Shown: one piece after another, positions 14,701 to 24,871 of the stretch | How positions within the stretch are numbered: the stretch's first letter is position 1 | How the letters are laid out: each line of letters opens with the position of its first letter | Origin: Crotophaga sulcirostris | Taxonomy: Eukaryota; Chordata; Aves; Cuculiformes; Crotophagidae | Reading direction: 5' to 3' | DNA length: 64,000 nucleotides | NCBI GenBank assembly: GCA_013397455.1 | Contig: VYZB01000379.1 | Span: 335,050 to 399,049 of the forward strand | Notes under the pieces: generated by a model | Database searches by the model: none | Told to the model about the DNA's origin: nothing | What the model saw: the letters and a program-made list of their open reading frames with translations, nothing else | Position numbers and translations under genes: made by a program

Positions 14701-17700
14701 CCGATCAACGACTGGGTCACACAGAAACCATGAAAATAAAGGGAATGTAACCACTAGAAACATGCTTTTCCTTCACTCTTTCTTTCATTTTCCTTTGCTT
14801 TTGTCTCAAGAAGATACCCAGAAGAAGTTACCAAAGGAGCTCTGCAAACTACAAGCTACTCAAAGAAAGAAGATACTTTGTGAAAGTCACTCAGCAGAAA
14901 AAAAGGTCTGCCTTCAATAAAAATCAGTCAGGACAGTTACACATCACGTAAAATGAACAGGCTTAAAATCAAAACAACTACAGCATTAGTAAAGCAAACA
15001 GTTATGAACAAAAAGCAGCAAGGCAAGAGTACAATAGAAGCCAGTTACCTGAATGGTCTGCCTGTGCTCCTTGAACACATTCACTCTGACAACAGCCTTG
15101 TTAAATTCGGGATTTAAAGACTGAACAATCTCATAGTCCAGATGTTCCTGAAAGAGAACATTGTTCAATGTATAAACAAGCCAAGACCTATGAAAAATAT
15201 CATTTACTGTTATCATCAAAGCAAGTTCGCTAAGAGTACACTGCTATTTCAGATTCTAGTTAAAAACTCTTATGAACAAAAGCTTTAGAGGCCTGAGAAC
15301 TGAGAAATTATTTACTTATGTTAAAAACTTTCACAAAAGAAAGATTTTCCCAACTTAATAGAGAAAGAAACATAGACATACTATGATTCACTTTTGCAGA
15401 ACATTGTTAAAAGAGATCACAAGGGCAAAAGCTGGTAACTAATACACGTAAATCAACATGACAGATGAGATGCAAAACCTCTGCTAAACAGGAACACTGT
15501 GAAAGTATCATAAAAAAGCCTCCTCTCCTTACCTGATATTGGAGTGCATCGAAGCCTTTAAATATGAACTCAAAGAGAGTATGAAGGTTATCAGGGCTTG
15601 GAGAGGTGACAAAGATGTTGGAGTAACTGCACAGAAATCAAAACAGGAGTTAACTCTTTTCTACATATATGTACTCAGAGGGGTTTATTTTACATAAGCA
15701 AAACACTGCAGATTCCTTTAGACATGTATCTCACTTCATGAGTGATTATTTTCATTTTTAAAGACTTGTGTCTTCCTATTACTATAAAATAGAAAACATT
15801 GAATATCAGTGTATGCAGCAATCAAAAGGTATAATATGAGTAAAAAGGAGGGGCACGGGACTGGAAATCACAAATATATTCAGATCCCTTTATCTTATTT
15901 AAAAAAAAATCCTCATGGATGCAAACAAAGCCTGGGAGATGGAGAGGATCACTCACCCAAAAGCTACTGCTCCAGCAATAGCCAATCCCAAAGCAGCAGA
16001 TTTACCACGTCCCCTGGCTGCTGTTAGAGCCACGGTGCTCCGTAGAGTCTTCTCAGAAATGGCTTCAATAAATTTCAGAACTGCTTTTGCCTGATGGTCA
16101 GAAATAAAATAGAAAGCAAAAACCAGCTGTGTTTAAATTGCTTTCAGCACTACCCAGATGTACCACTAGTACATGTCTTCCTTCATAGAAGAGGAAGAAG
16201 GAAGGAAAAGATGGGAAAGGTGAACATTAAAGCCCAGACAAATAATGTGCAAGAATTGGTAATCTCAACCCAGTGAGTTCTTGCAATTATTGAGGTCAAA
16301 GCACAGCTCAACAATCAGGACAGCAATTCTCAATTACTACCTCCACACCACTGACCACAGAGTGTACTCAGCAAGGTGGGAAGGGGCACACTGCTCTTGG
16401 AGAAGGAAGATGAACATATCTGGGCAGTGAGAAGGTCTACTACACACAGGTTCAAGCAGTGCTCAGCTCTGGGAGTCACCAGGCTGAAATGCAATTTCTC
16501 AGTGGATACTCCAAAACAGGAAAGAATTGCAGCAGGGTCTTCAGTTGCATTAGCCAGCGATTCTCAAATTGGAATAAAAAACAGTGTAAGGGAGGCAGGA
16601 ACAGAAGCATACTAAAACATGATATGGATTTTCCACTTCTATTCAGAACTAAATTGAACAGAAACTTCAGGGTAAGCTTCCTGCTTATTTCAAACCCTTA
16701 GATCTTTTTAAATGTGGACTTCTCCAGATCAGCTTCCTATCTCCATTCCAGTCCTTCCACTTATTCTCAACTTCATGAAGGAAATCACTGATACTTTTGT
16801 TGAGCTACCCTGTCCAATCCATTTTTTGAGGAAACTCTCTAAGAGCACACCCACAACCCACATCCAGATTTGATTACATGCAAGGTGAGACACAAACATC
16901 AACACCTACGGTGACCTGTCAAGCACAGAGTACCTAAAATTTAACATCACACCAACCTGATCCAGAGTTTTACAGCCATCCACCAGAACTCCTACAGGCT
17001 GTGTGTCCTGCAAGCTCTCCTTCAGTTCTTTCAGCTCCAAGTCCTGAGGCCGGAGGTTATCTTCCTACAAGCACAGGATTTACCAGGATTAATAAAGGAC
17101 ACTTCAGCACAATTATATCTTGGTGATGTCTTCTGATATCTTTTATCAGGTAGAGAAAAATAACTGAAAGGAAATGTTACCACACGTTGAATATTCTCCC
17201 TACAAAGAGAAAAATTTAAATGGGCAGACAGATGTTTAACACTTCAACTTTAATGCACTTTCGGGAGAACAGTTAGACAAGAGGTGGGTATCCTGGCTTC
17301 CCCAGGCTTGGAGCTAAAAAGGAAAGGATTTTCCAGTATAGATTAACTGGAGAATGGCATTGCTATGAAAAAGAGACCACGGACAAATTTTCTGAAGATT
17401 TAATTAATTTTTCAGTCTTCAGGTTATTCCAAAATTCCTTTGTTATACCTGTCACACGAGGTGCACTTACTGCCATGTAGGGGGAAGAACTACTGCAGCA
17501 GCAATAGATCAGTTTTCAAACCAGTATCAAGATTTTCAAAGCCAAACAATAAACTTGGGACACAAGAGTGACCAATTCTAAATAGGAATGAATTCTAATT
17601 TTCCTAATTGTCACTTAAAATTCCAAAGACATCAGTCTATCCATCTACCTTTCCAACTCAAACCATTCTATGACTCTATGACTCTATCCACCCATCAGAT

Positions 17701-20700
17701 AAGCACTTGAGCTGCTGTTAATACTGTTACAATTGTAAGGGGGATTTTTTTTTTTTTTTAAAATCAGTGCTCTGTTAAAATATCATCTCTGACAGAAACT
17801 ACCTTGGTATTTCTTAAACGAAACAGTTAAAAAGTTTATAGATTTATATTTAAAACTGTGTTGTGGTTTGAGTAGAATCTGTTTCTAACTTCAGCTAAGT
17901 CTTGTCTAAGTAACTTCACTTTCTGCAAGTGAATTGCGTGTTTTTCAGACAGTGTTTCTCTCTAGAAGTGATAACATGGGGCACTGGTATGCAGAAAGGC
18001 CAATATTTATACTTATTGCTATAGTAGCCAGGGTCATCTTTGAGCTGGTAGAGTGCTCTAAGTCAAAGAGGCGAAAAAGGGTGGCACCTGCAGGGAGGGG
18101 CAGAAAGGACAGGTGACCTCAAACTGACCAGCAGAGGATTCCATCCCATATACATCATATTTGGCATAAAACAGAGAGATAATGAGGGTCTCTCTTCTTC
18201 AATGGTCAATGACCAGTGAGGATCTCGTCTGTCTGTTTGCCCCTGATCCCATACCCATGAGTTCCTGAATCCAGTTCCTCAGCCCAGTTTCCTCCTGCCA
18301 CTGACCTTTTCCTTTGTGCCTGCTCTGCAGTGTTTGTGGTGACATACAGTCATCAAGGTGTGGGGGTGTGATTTCATATATTTGTATATATTTTCTTAAT
18401 TTCTTTATTATTTTCACCATTATTATTGTTGTTACTATTGTTACTATTATTACTATTACTCTTATTACTATTACTATATTATTAAAGCTGGTTTAGTTTA
18501 GTTTCCAACCAGCAAGTCTTTTCCTCTCATTTCCCTTTCCCTGGGGGTGAGGGAAAAAGGAATTGAAAGCCCAACTGATTGGTTTTAGTTGCCAAAATTG
18601 GTCAGGCCGGGGTTAAACCATGACAAACTGGTTCCACTTTAGTCCACAACTGAAAGTGATAAAAAAATAAGTGTCTAACAATGCAAGCCGTATGTCTGGC
18701 TTATATTCAGTGAACGTTTCCTGAGATGTGGCACACGTAACTCAGAAACTAAAACAACTACCACAGCTTCTAGCTATCAGGTGTCTCCAGAGTTTGTAAT
18801 ATGCTCAGTTCCAAACCGTTTTCCCACCATCCAACCCTCAAAAGGACTTTTGATCTGTCTCATCCCAGCTGTCCATCAGCTTGAAATCTCTCTATGCACT
18901 TCTGAAACAGCAACCACAGCAGTTAAGCTCCAACTTGCCAGGCTAAACAGCAATACAGTAAAATCAATAAAAACAGGCAAGCACCCAAAAAAGCTGTGAC
19001 AGAAAATAAAACAAAGAGGAAAAAAAGCAAGCTTCCCACACTTTACCCACACTGGGTATAATTTTTGCAGAACATCCCACCTCCTACCTGCAAGAGCATT
19101 ATTTGATATAGTGCCCTCTTTTTAAAAGCTTTAAGACACTGGTGTTTCACCCAGACCAATTTCTCTCAAGGAAAAGCAGTTGACATTGCTTACTGACCTG
19201 TGACTGTGGTGGAACTGGTGTAATGTTTGCAACTTGACTGGAGATGGGCAAGATATTCAGCTGATCATCAATAACGATGCAATTCTTGCATGAGGCCAGA
19301 GACAGAATGAACCTGAGCAGTCAAGCAAAGACAATTCGGTAAGAACACCAGTAAAACAATTGCATTCTGGTAATTAATTTGAACTCTTTTCTAAACCCAA
19401 ACGTGGTATTCATAGCTACAGCTACTTATGGCTGAGCTACAGCAAGTTCACACAACTGGCAGCGTGCCTCTTCCTATAAAAACAGGATTGTCTATGCAGA
19501 ACAGGTATCCAACTTACCAGGATGTCTCCAAAAAAGAATGCTAACTAATGACCTACCAAGAAGAACTAGAAAGTGACTTCCAATATTTAAGCAGGAGGTA
19601 CCTGCACTTAAGTGCAAGGTGTGAATCCACAGCAATTACGAGGAACACTGACCCCAAAAGACTACAGCCAATGCTGGCTTATTCATCCTCCTAATTTCTG
19701 ACATCAAATAACCACTTGCATGAGAAAGAATAAATTCCACAGTTTTCCTATGGCTAGAGCTAGTGCTCGTTCACTTAATAAGAGCTGATTATCCTATACA
19801 ATAAAAGGAGAGGAAAACATCTTTACAAGACACTTCTAAGACCACACAGAATACTCCACACTAAGCAATTTTATGTTTTACAGTACTGCACTAAGCATCT
19901 GGAGCACGTCTCTATACACCATTTCAAAAAAGGGACTTGGAACAGCTTACAAATTTGGGCTTATTTATTTTACTCCTTGTAATATATGCCAAAAGTTTGT
20001 ATACAATTCCTCCAATAAAAACAGTACTTGTTTCCAGAACAGTACATGAAAACTTCACTGAAGCAGTCAAGAAGCCCTTTTCCAATGCAAACCTATAGAA
20101 TGTTTTCCTAATATGAATGCACAATGTTACTTCAGATGCTTTTCCTAGGCACACAGCCTAGATCCTTTACACTCTTAATGACTTACCTCTCATTAAATCG
20201 TCCTACCACGTCCTGGTGGGCCTCTGTTCTGTATCGAGAGTGCACATCCTGAAAGAAAAAGAAAAGTCAATCTGGAGAATGAACAGCAGTAACAGTGACT
20301 TTTACAAGATTGTTACTTATGGGAGAACCCAACCCTGCTTCCGTTCTTGTAGATTACAGTATCCCTTTCCATCAACACTGCATCCCAGACAGAATTCTTA
20401 TTGTCTGTTTGTTGTGAAACATCCACATCTTGCAAATACTTGTTAAAAAATCTATTTTTCCCACCTTATATTTTTGTGAGCTTTTTTTCACAACGGTCTT
20501 ACTTATTCTTGCCTGACTTAAAGGCCAATTCTGCCAGGTACAGAACATTTCAAACACCTCAGGGATGCTAAGGAAAAATAGTCTATCACTTTAATTTGCC
20601 TACTGGCGTTATTACTAATAGGAACAGCTCCTGTAAGGGCTAAATATTGTCAGTGTGAACAATCATACACAGAAATACATACTAGTTATGAAGCTGATCC

Positions 20701-23700
20701 CAATTTGCAATAGCTCACAAAACACTTAAAAAGCCTATTTTTTAATTAAATTTTCTGTGATGTGCAGATAGCATAAATAGTTTACAAAACTATTGTGAAA
20801 CAACAGAACACAGCTATATTTGTGAATGACATGTTTTTCCCTTGTAGCCTAGCACCCCTCCAAGACACTCAGGCTGGCAGAACTGCCTAAGCGTAAGATA
20901 CATTCAATCACAAATGATTAAAGGAACCAGAAAGATGATGGAAGAAAGATCACAGCCCATAACAAGAGCAAAAAAAACCCACATAGCATCACCACAATGT
21001 ACCTGTTAATATAAAACAGACACATTACGTTGTACATACCATGGTCATTGTATAGAGCTGCTTCAGCGAGTTCATAGTTCTCAGCAGAATCGCCACAATT
21101 CCACCACCTTCTACTGTTTCAACCGTTCTAGCTAACAGGTTTGGAGTCAAGGCTTCAAAATCCTAGGAAATAAACACAACTTCAAAGTTGCCTTGACTTC
21201 ATCAGTGCAACTAGCACTTACACAAAGGAACAGGTAGTCTAAAAACATTTCTCGAAGTTTGATTCACACTTAACATTTGCGTTAACCAATGTCCCATTAA
21301 AATCCTACCAACAAGGCAACCTCATCCTCACAAAACTTGTAAAAGATACATAAGACCATCATAATTGAATGAACAGAAGCAACAAATACTATTTCTGCAG
21401 CGTTTAAAATGAAAGCAATTGATGCCATGTCCTTTTTAAGCCAAAAGTTTAACTCCTTACCTGAAGTACACACATGCCAAAAGTATTACCAAGGATCTTA
21501 TGAGTTTCATTGTAATAGCAGTAGCGAATGTTTGTGGCTGCTATAAACAACTCAAAAGGATCATCTTCCTTTATGTTTAAAGTTCCACTTTTAATCTTCT
21601 TCTGTAGTTGTCTCATCCTTTTCTTCCGGTGGCTGAAGAACAAAATTATACAGAAGTTATCTTGGAAAAAGGCTTGAGAAAAATTCATTCAGGCCTACAT
21701 TTAAGTTTAATGATTCTAATGGGAAGGCAGAGCTCAGCCTTCAAGGAAAATAACATTGAATCACAATTGCTGCTGTCATGATAAGTTCCCATGTGCCTTC
21801 AAGTGGTGGATATGACACAGAATCAGCTGTTTTGGCAGGGAACTGCTTGGCTGGAATCACGAAGTTCCAGGTACCTCTTTCCTGACTTGGTGTGCAGACT
21901 GTAAGTACACACATAAATCTAAGAATTAAAATTGTAAACACTTTTTCAAACTGAAAGCATTCAAATGCTTAATCTGCATTCAGTCCTAAATATGACCGAG
22001 GCTAAAAAGCTGAAAAATTAAAATGTTTGGCCTCTTGAGGTTAAAAGAGTGAGGGACACCCTGGTCCAGGACAACAGAGTTAGAATTAGAGCTACAGAAA
22101 GAAACCTAGTGCTGACGTCAACTGTATTATGGAAGCCATATTTTGGTTCTGGAAGACCAAACATCCTGTAGCTCCTTCAAGAACTAATTTTGTTTCCCTT
22201 TAGAACTGAATCATGCAATCTACAGCCAGCAGACCAGCGACAAAGATTTGCTTCACACAGAGCAGCAAGCACAGCATGAGACACAAGCTATCTTACCTGC
22301 TAAAGCCTAGCTCCTTTTTGTAACACCATAGGACAGAGGGTCTGGCCTTTACAGTTGCTTTAGACAGCATGTGATGAAGTATAACCACCTGCCAAAACAC
22401 AGAAATGTTCGTCAACAATCATACTCACAAGCTAATGTAGAAGAGCAAATTATTTTATACTTGATTTTACAGTTATGCCTTTTATCAAGCAACCCTGTGC
22501 AAAACAGGATCTCTCAACATTTTATGAAGGTTACCTTCCTTTTCACAGACCTGTGTGCTTGTGCCTTCTCCAGGGCTGCACAACCTTGAAAATACTAAAT
22601 CATACCTATAATTTCCTTCACACTGTTCTTAGGCAAAACTACTAACAACTGCACAAAGCAAAGGCAATTCTTCCAGGCTAAATATAGTTCCTGTGATTTA
22701 ACTTTATACTGCATTTTGCAGAGTGTATTTCAGACTTCTTCCAAGATTTCACAAGATTTCCTTTTGAATTTTACTCCTCTGGGGGGTTTGGTAGCCCACT
22801 TCACTGTTACACAGCCCGCACACTCAGTTGCTGCTCTGTGATCCAACTTGTCAGTGAAAATACTGAGTACAACCAGACTCAGGGTATGTCCCCCCAGCAT
22901 TCAGCAATCCACTTCAGCAGTAAATTAATGACAACTCTCTTGTACTGCCACCTGACAAATTCATTATTTTCCAAGTTTATTTTGCTTCCCTAGTAATGGG
23001 AGCTAAATGAATTGACTTATCCTAAGATGTTATGGTTTTGCCATGCTGGTTTTCTTCTTTCCACTCAAAACCAGAGTTTCTAAAGAGAAAGGAGTGTGGC
23101 AGTTAATTCTTTCATATAGTGTTACTGAGCAGGTCCAGTTCAGGTTCTGATGCAGTGACGCTTGAGAAGTGAATGAGTGCATGAAACACAGCTCAAGGGC
23201 CAAACTGTGACACCTCACAGCAGAACTGGGACAGGAAATGACAGAACTGTTAAGGCTGGAAAAGACCTCTAAGATCACTAAGTCAACCACCAGCCCAACA
23301 CCACCGTGTCCACAAAACCATGCCCTGAAGTGCCACATCTACACGCTTTTTGAACACCTTGAGGGATGGAGACTCCACCACTACCCTGGCCAGCCTCTTC
23401 CAGTACTCTTCACTACTCTTTCAGTAAATAGTTTTTTCCTAATATTCAATCTAAACCTTCCCTGGCACAAGAAAGAGTTCCTCACAGCTAGGAAATGAAA
23501 AACCTCTTGCCTCAGCTTAAAAAAATTCCTCTGCTTTGCTTGCATCTGCTTTTATTTGATGCTAAGGCCTCCCTAGACAGGAAATGCTGAAGGACAAAGT
23601 CTCCCATGCTGTTCCCAACGCTGCCTGGGGTTCCTGGACCCCTGGGGAGCCGCCGGTCCCAGGCTGCATGCCCCTGCCTTACCCTGTGCAATCCACAGCG

Positions 23701-24461
23701 TTTGCTTTACCAGGGAAAACGCTGGTACCAGGGGTTATAGAATCACAGCATGGTTTGGGTTGGAAGGGACCTTAAAGCCCATCCAGCTCCAAACCCCTGC
23801 CATGGGCAGGGACACCTCGCACTGGATCAGGGGGCTCAAAGCCCCATCCAGCCTGGCCTTGAACACCTCCAGGGATGGGGCAGCCACCACTGCTCTGGGC
23901 AACCTGAGCCAGGGCCTCCCCACCCTTATCGTGAAGAATTTCTTCCTAATGTCTCACCTAAATCTTCCCCCTTCCAATTTAAAGCCGACCCCCCTCGTCT
24001 GATCACTAAGTGCCCTTGGAGAAAGTCCCTCCCCAGCTTTCCTGTAGCCCCTTGAGGTACCGGAAGGCTGCTCTAAGGTCTCCCCGCAGCCTCCTCTTCT
24101 CCAGGCTGAACAACCCCAACTCTCTCAGCCTGGCCTCACCGCAGAGGTGCTCCCGCCCTCGGATCACCTTCGTAGCCTCCTCTGGACCTGTTCCAACAGT
24201 TCCCACTGGATCAGGGGGCTCCAAGCCCCACTCAACCCGGCCTTGAACACCTCCAGGGATGGCGCAGCTACCACTTCCCTGGACAACTGTGCCAGGGCCT
24301 CCCCACCCTCCTCCCAAAGCTCCGCTCGGTACCAACACCGGGAGAAGCCTCACCTGGTCCTTGCCGCGGTCACCGACCACCACGAAGAGGGTCCGCTGCC
24401 TCTCCGCCACCCCGTTCTCGATCAGCACCCGAATGCGGTTGTCCACTTTCCGGCGCTGCAT
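1497..24461 (-). CDS. NAT10: NAT10, RNA cytidine acetyltransferase (26 coding exons, 3' end outside window)
   Basis: NAT10 makes N4-acetylcytidine in 18S rRNA, tRNA (with THUMPD1) and some mRNAs, using acetyl-CoA and ATP in the nucleolus. The visible exons join in frame to 960 complete codons plus two bases, against 1,025 residues in the human protein. The start at 24461-24459 gives [10 protein letters not shown], matching the family N-terminus. Walker A is RGRGKS at residues 286-291 (K290) and the GNAT loop is GYGSRAL from G639 (G641), the same numbering as human NAT10. Every intron has GT-AG ends. The exon at 1497-1570 ends in split phase (CA) after MDLT, and no continuation is visible down to position 1, so the Lys-rich tail is outside the window. 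The gene is downstream of CAPRIN1 on the same strand. Identification rests on exon-by-exon resemblance to the human protein as I know it, not on a database search. Confidence 0.97.
4611..4735 (-). mobile_element. CR1 LINE 3' fragment
   Basis: In plus-strand reading, CAGAACCATAGAATG is followed by a diverged GGTTGGAA-type segment, then CCACTGGATCAGGTTGCTCAAAGC and a final CTGGCCTTGG. These are the antisense 3' end landmarks of avian CR1. It lies in the NAT10 intron between exons 22 and 23. Confidence 0.8.
6402..11217 (-). CDS. NAT10: NAT10 exons 15-20: GNAT acetyltransferase domain
   Basis: Coding exons: 11101-11217, 9792-9893, 9610-9684, 8928-9044, 8605-8738, 6402-6450 (residues 540-737). 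Exon 15 reads [20 protein letters not shown]. Exon 17 has [19 protein letters not shown] and exon 18 starts [20 protein letters not shown]; together they form the acetyl-CoA-binding loop, with G641 in place. Human G641 mutants lose acetyltransferase activity. Exon 19 ends in [16 protein letters not shown] and exon 20 gives [16 protein letters not shown], the conserved C-terminal part of the GNAT fold. The catalytic core therefore looks functional. Confidence 0.96.
6629..6841. repeat. Tandem duplication, two units of about 105-108 bp
   Basis: Unit 1 is 6629-6736 and unit 2 is 6737-6841. Both start GACTG(G/A)GGTTCT and share GATTGTGATATCAAAAAATG. Both end in TGTATTTGA. They differ by scattered substitutions and a few small indels. 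The duplication lies in the NAT10 intron between exons 19 and 20. Confidence 0.9.
7461..7530 (-). mobile_element. CR1 LINE 3' fragment
   Basis: AATCATAGAATCGTTAAGGC is followed by TGGGAAAGACCTCTAAGATA and a TCCAGTCCAACCATCA stretch, the antisense CR1 3' tail. It is intronic in NAT10 (between exons 19 and 20). Confidence 0.85.
9938..10126 (-). mobile_element. CR1 LINE 3' fragment
   Basis: CACAGAATGGTTTGGGTTGG opens the copy. GGGCTCAAAGCCCCATCCAA, GAACACCTCCAGGGATGGGG and GGGCAACCTGTGCCAGGGCC follow in the order expected for an antisense CR1 3' end. It is truncated after about 190 bp and sits in the NAT10 intron between exons 15 and 16. Confidence 0.95.
10612..10708 (+). mobile_element. CR1 LINE 3' fragment
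   Basis: The copy starts CAGGACATGGTTTAGTAGGC. It continues with GACTGGATGATCTTAGAGGT and ends in a TTCTATGATA tail, a sense-strand CR1 3' end. It is in the same NAT10 intron as the antisense copy at 9938-10126. Confidence 0.92.
11987..16090 (-). CDS. NAT10: NAT10 exons 8-14: RecD-like helicase/ATPase domain
   Basis: Coding exons: 15957-16090, 15533-15626, 15049-15147, 14389-14525, 13138-13262, 12677-12827, 11987-12083 (residues 261-539). Exon 8 holds Walker A ([14 protein letters not shown]290). Exon 9 begins [20 protein letters not shown]. Exon 11 has the Walker B-like [14 protein letters not shown] (D388, E389) and [10 protein letters not shown]. Exon 12 continues with [20 protein letters not shown]. 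Exon 13 has [20 protein letters not shown]. The ATPase module drives or gates acetylation in the TmcA/Kre33/NAT10 family. No key motif is broken, and phases match at every junction. Confidence 0.96.
12371..12515 (-). mobile_element. Diverged CR1 LINE 3' fragment
   Basis: AGAATAACAGAATCACCCAA, GTTGGAAGGAACCC and AGGATCATCCGAGGTCAACTC are followed by a CCAAGTGTCCACCAAT-like segment. This resembles the antisense tail of an older CR1 subfamily. It is intronic between NAT10 exons 13 and 14. Confidence 0.75.
13475..14100 (-). mobile_element. CR1 LINE 3' fragment, about 0.6 kb
   Basis: GGAATCACAAAATAGCAGGG marks the tail. GTTGGAAGGGACCTCTGGAG, CTCCACAACCTCCCTGGGCA and CTCAGTCTTCTCTTCTCCAG follow, then GGGGAGCCCAGAACC-type and CAGATGCAGCCTCACTAG motifs. 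The order matches the antisense CR1 3' region. It is one of the longest CR1 copies here and fills most of the NAT10 intron between exons 11 and 12. Open frames over it are repeat-derived. Confidence 0.93.
16957..24461 (-). CDS. NAT10: NAT10 exons 1-7: N-terminal TmcA/DUF1726-type domain
   Basis: Coding exons: 24354-24461, 22297-22388, 21461-21632, 21040-21162, 20187-20248, 19198-19312, 16957-17064 (residues 1-260). Exon 1 encodes the start through GDRGKDQ. Exon 3 carries the basic [13 protein letters not shown] stretch and [19 protein letters not shown]. Exon 4 encodes the segment from [10 protein letters not shown] to LYTMTM. Exon 6 has [17 protein letters not shown]. In the family this N-terminal region packs against the helicase module. 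The exon 6/7 region (VPPQSQ, then [19 protein letters not shown]) is the variable linker. A possible 3' splice site (CCCCGCAG) lies two bases before the ATG, so the 5' UTR may be split. Confidence 0.95.
17640..17690 (+). mobile_element. Short CR1 3' tail fragment
   Basis: CTTTCCAACTCAAACCATTC is followed by tandem CTATGACTCTATGA copies, the terminal repeats of a sense CR1 tail. Only about 50 bp is recognisable. Confidence 0.7.
17859..18625 (+). mobile_element. Solo LTR of an avian endogenous retrovirus (767 bp)
   Basis: The element starts TGTTGTGGTTTGAG and ends TTAAACCATGACA, giving TG...CA ends and an imperfect inverted terminal match. It is flanked by a perfect 5-bp direct repeat AACTG (17854-17858 and 18626-18630), as expected for retroviral integration. 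Going by a CATAAAA box at 18165-18171, the GGGTCTCTC segment after it and an ATTAAA poly(A) signal at 18481-18486, it is in plus orientation, so antisense to NAT10. No internal viral genes or second LTR are present, so it is a solo LTR left by recombination. It lies in the intron between NAT10 exons 6 and 7. Family assignment (ERVL-like) is from memory. Confidence 0.88.
18418..18483. repeat. ATT/ACT-rich microsatellite inside the LTR
   Basis: Interspersed TAT, TAC and TTG trinucleotides run for about 65 bp just before the ATTAAA signal of the LTR. Confidence 0.85.
23232..23470 (-). mobile_element. CR1 LINE 3' fragment
   Basis: CAGAACTGTTAAGGCTGGAA and AAGACCTCTAAGATCACTAA begin the copy, then a GTCCACAAAACCATGCCCTG motif, GAACACCTTGAGGGATGGAG and GACTCCACCACTACCCTGGC. 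These are antisense CR1 3' landmarks. It lies in NAT10 intron 1. Confidence 0.93.
23736..24205 (-). mobile_element. CR1 LINE 3' fragment in NAT10 intron 1
   Basis: ATAGAATCACAGCATGGTTT starts a well-preserved antisense CR1 3' end. GGAAGGGACCTTAAAGCCCA, CTGGCCTTGAACACCTCCAG, CTCCTCTTCTCCAGGCTGAA and a CAACCCCAACTCTCTCAGCC motif follow. It ends near the CCTCTGGACCTGTTCCAACA landmark. A second CR1 piece in the same orientation abuts it (24206-24312). Confidence 0.95.
24206..24312 (-). mobile_element. Second CR1 piece abutting the first, near NAT10 exon 1
   Basis: The stretch repeats motifs already present in the adjoining copy: CACTGGATCAGGGGGCTCC, GAACACCTCCAGGGATGG and GTGCCAGGGCCTCCCC. It is therefore an independent CR1 fragment or an internal duplication. 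It stops about 40 bp from the splice donor of NAT10 exon 1 (24353). Confidence 0.88.
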
Positions 24462-24625
24462 GGCTGCGGGGATGCCGGGACCTTTCCTGCCCGCCCTGAC
24501 GAGAGCCGAGAGCCGCTCCCCTCCTCCCTCACCCAAGGCGCTACCGGGACCGCTGGGGCCGCCGGAGCAGAGAGAAACCACGTGGGCGCAGCGCGTGGCG
24601 CGAAAGGACCCCAGGGCTGCCCGCG
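24300..24625 (-). promoter_or_regulatory. NAT10 promoter CpG island
   Basis: Strongly GC- and CpG-rich sequence covers the first coding exon and about 150 bp upstream, against an AT-rich background. Upstream of the ATG are a perfect CACGTG E-box (24579-24584) and GGCGCGAAA (24597-24605), which in reverse complement is an E2F-type site. No TATA box is obvious. The transcription start is inferred to lie between about 24,470 and 24,580. Confidence 0.75.
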
Positions 24626-24871
24626 CCGTTCGCCTGCGTGGAAGATGTGTTTGATACAATAAGTAATTACTACTGCAAAAAGTGGAATATTTTGATTTAA
24701 GCTGAAGTAGAATTAGTTTCCTAACTAACTTCAGTTAAGTCTCATCTTAGTGATACTGAAAACGCCGGCAAATGAAACCTCTAAGGCTCGTTTTGGAGTT
24801 TTAGAAAGCAGCACCCTTTATTTCAGCACTGGACACATCAGAGGATGATTTACCTGTACAATTTCCATTAC

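Noticed and set aside
24147..24662. 171-residue plus-strand frame opposite NAT10 exon 1
   Set aside because: It runs antisense over CR1 pieces, NAT10 exon 1 and the CpG island; length is explained by low stop density in GC-rich DNA.
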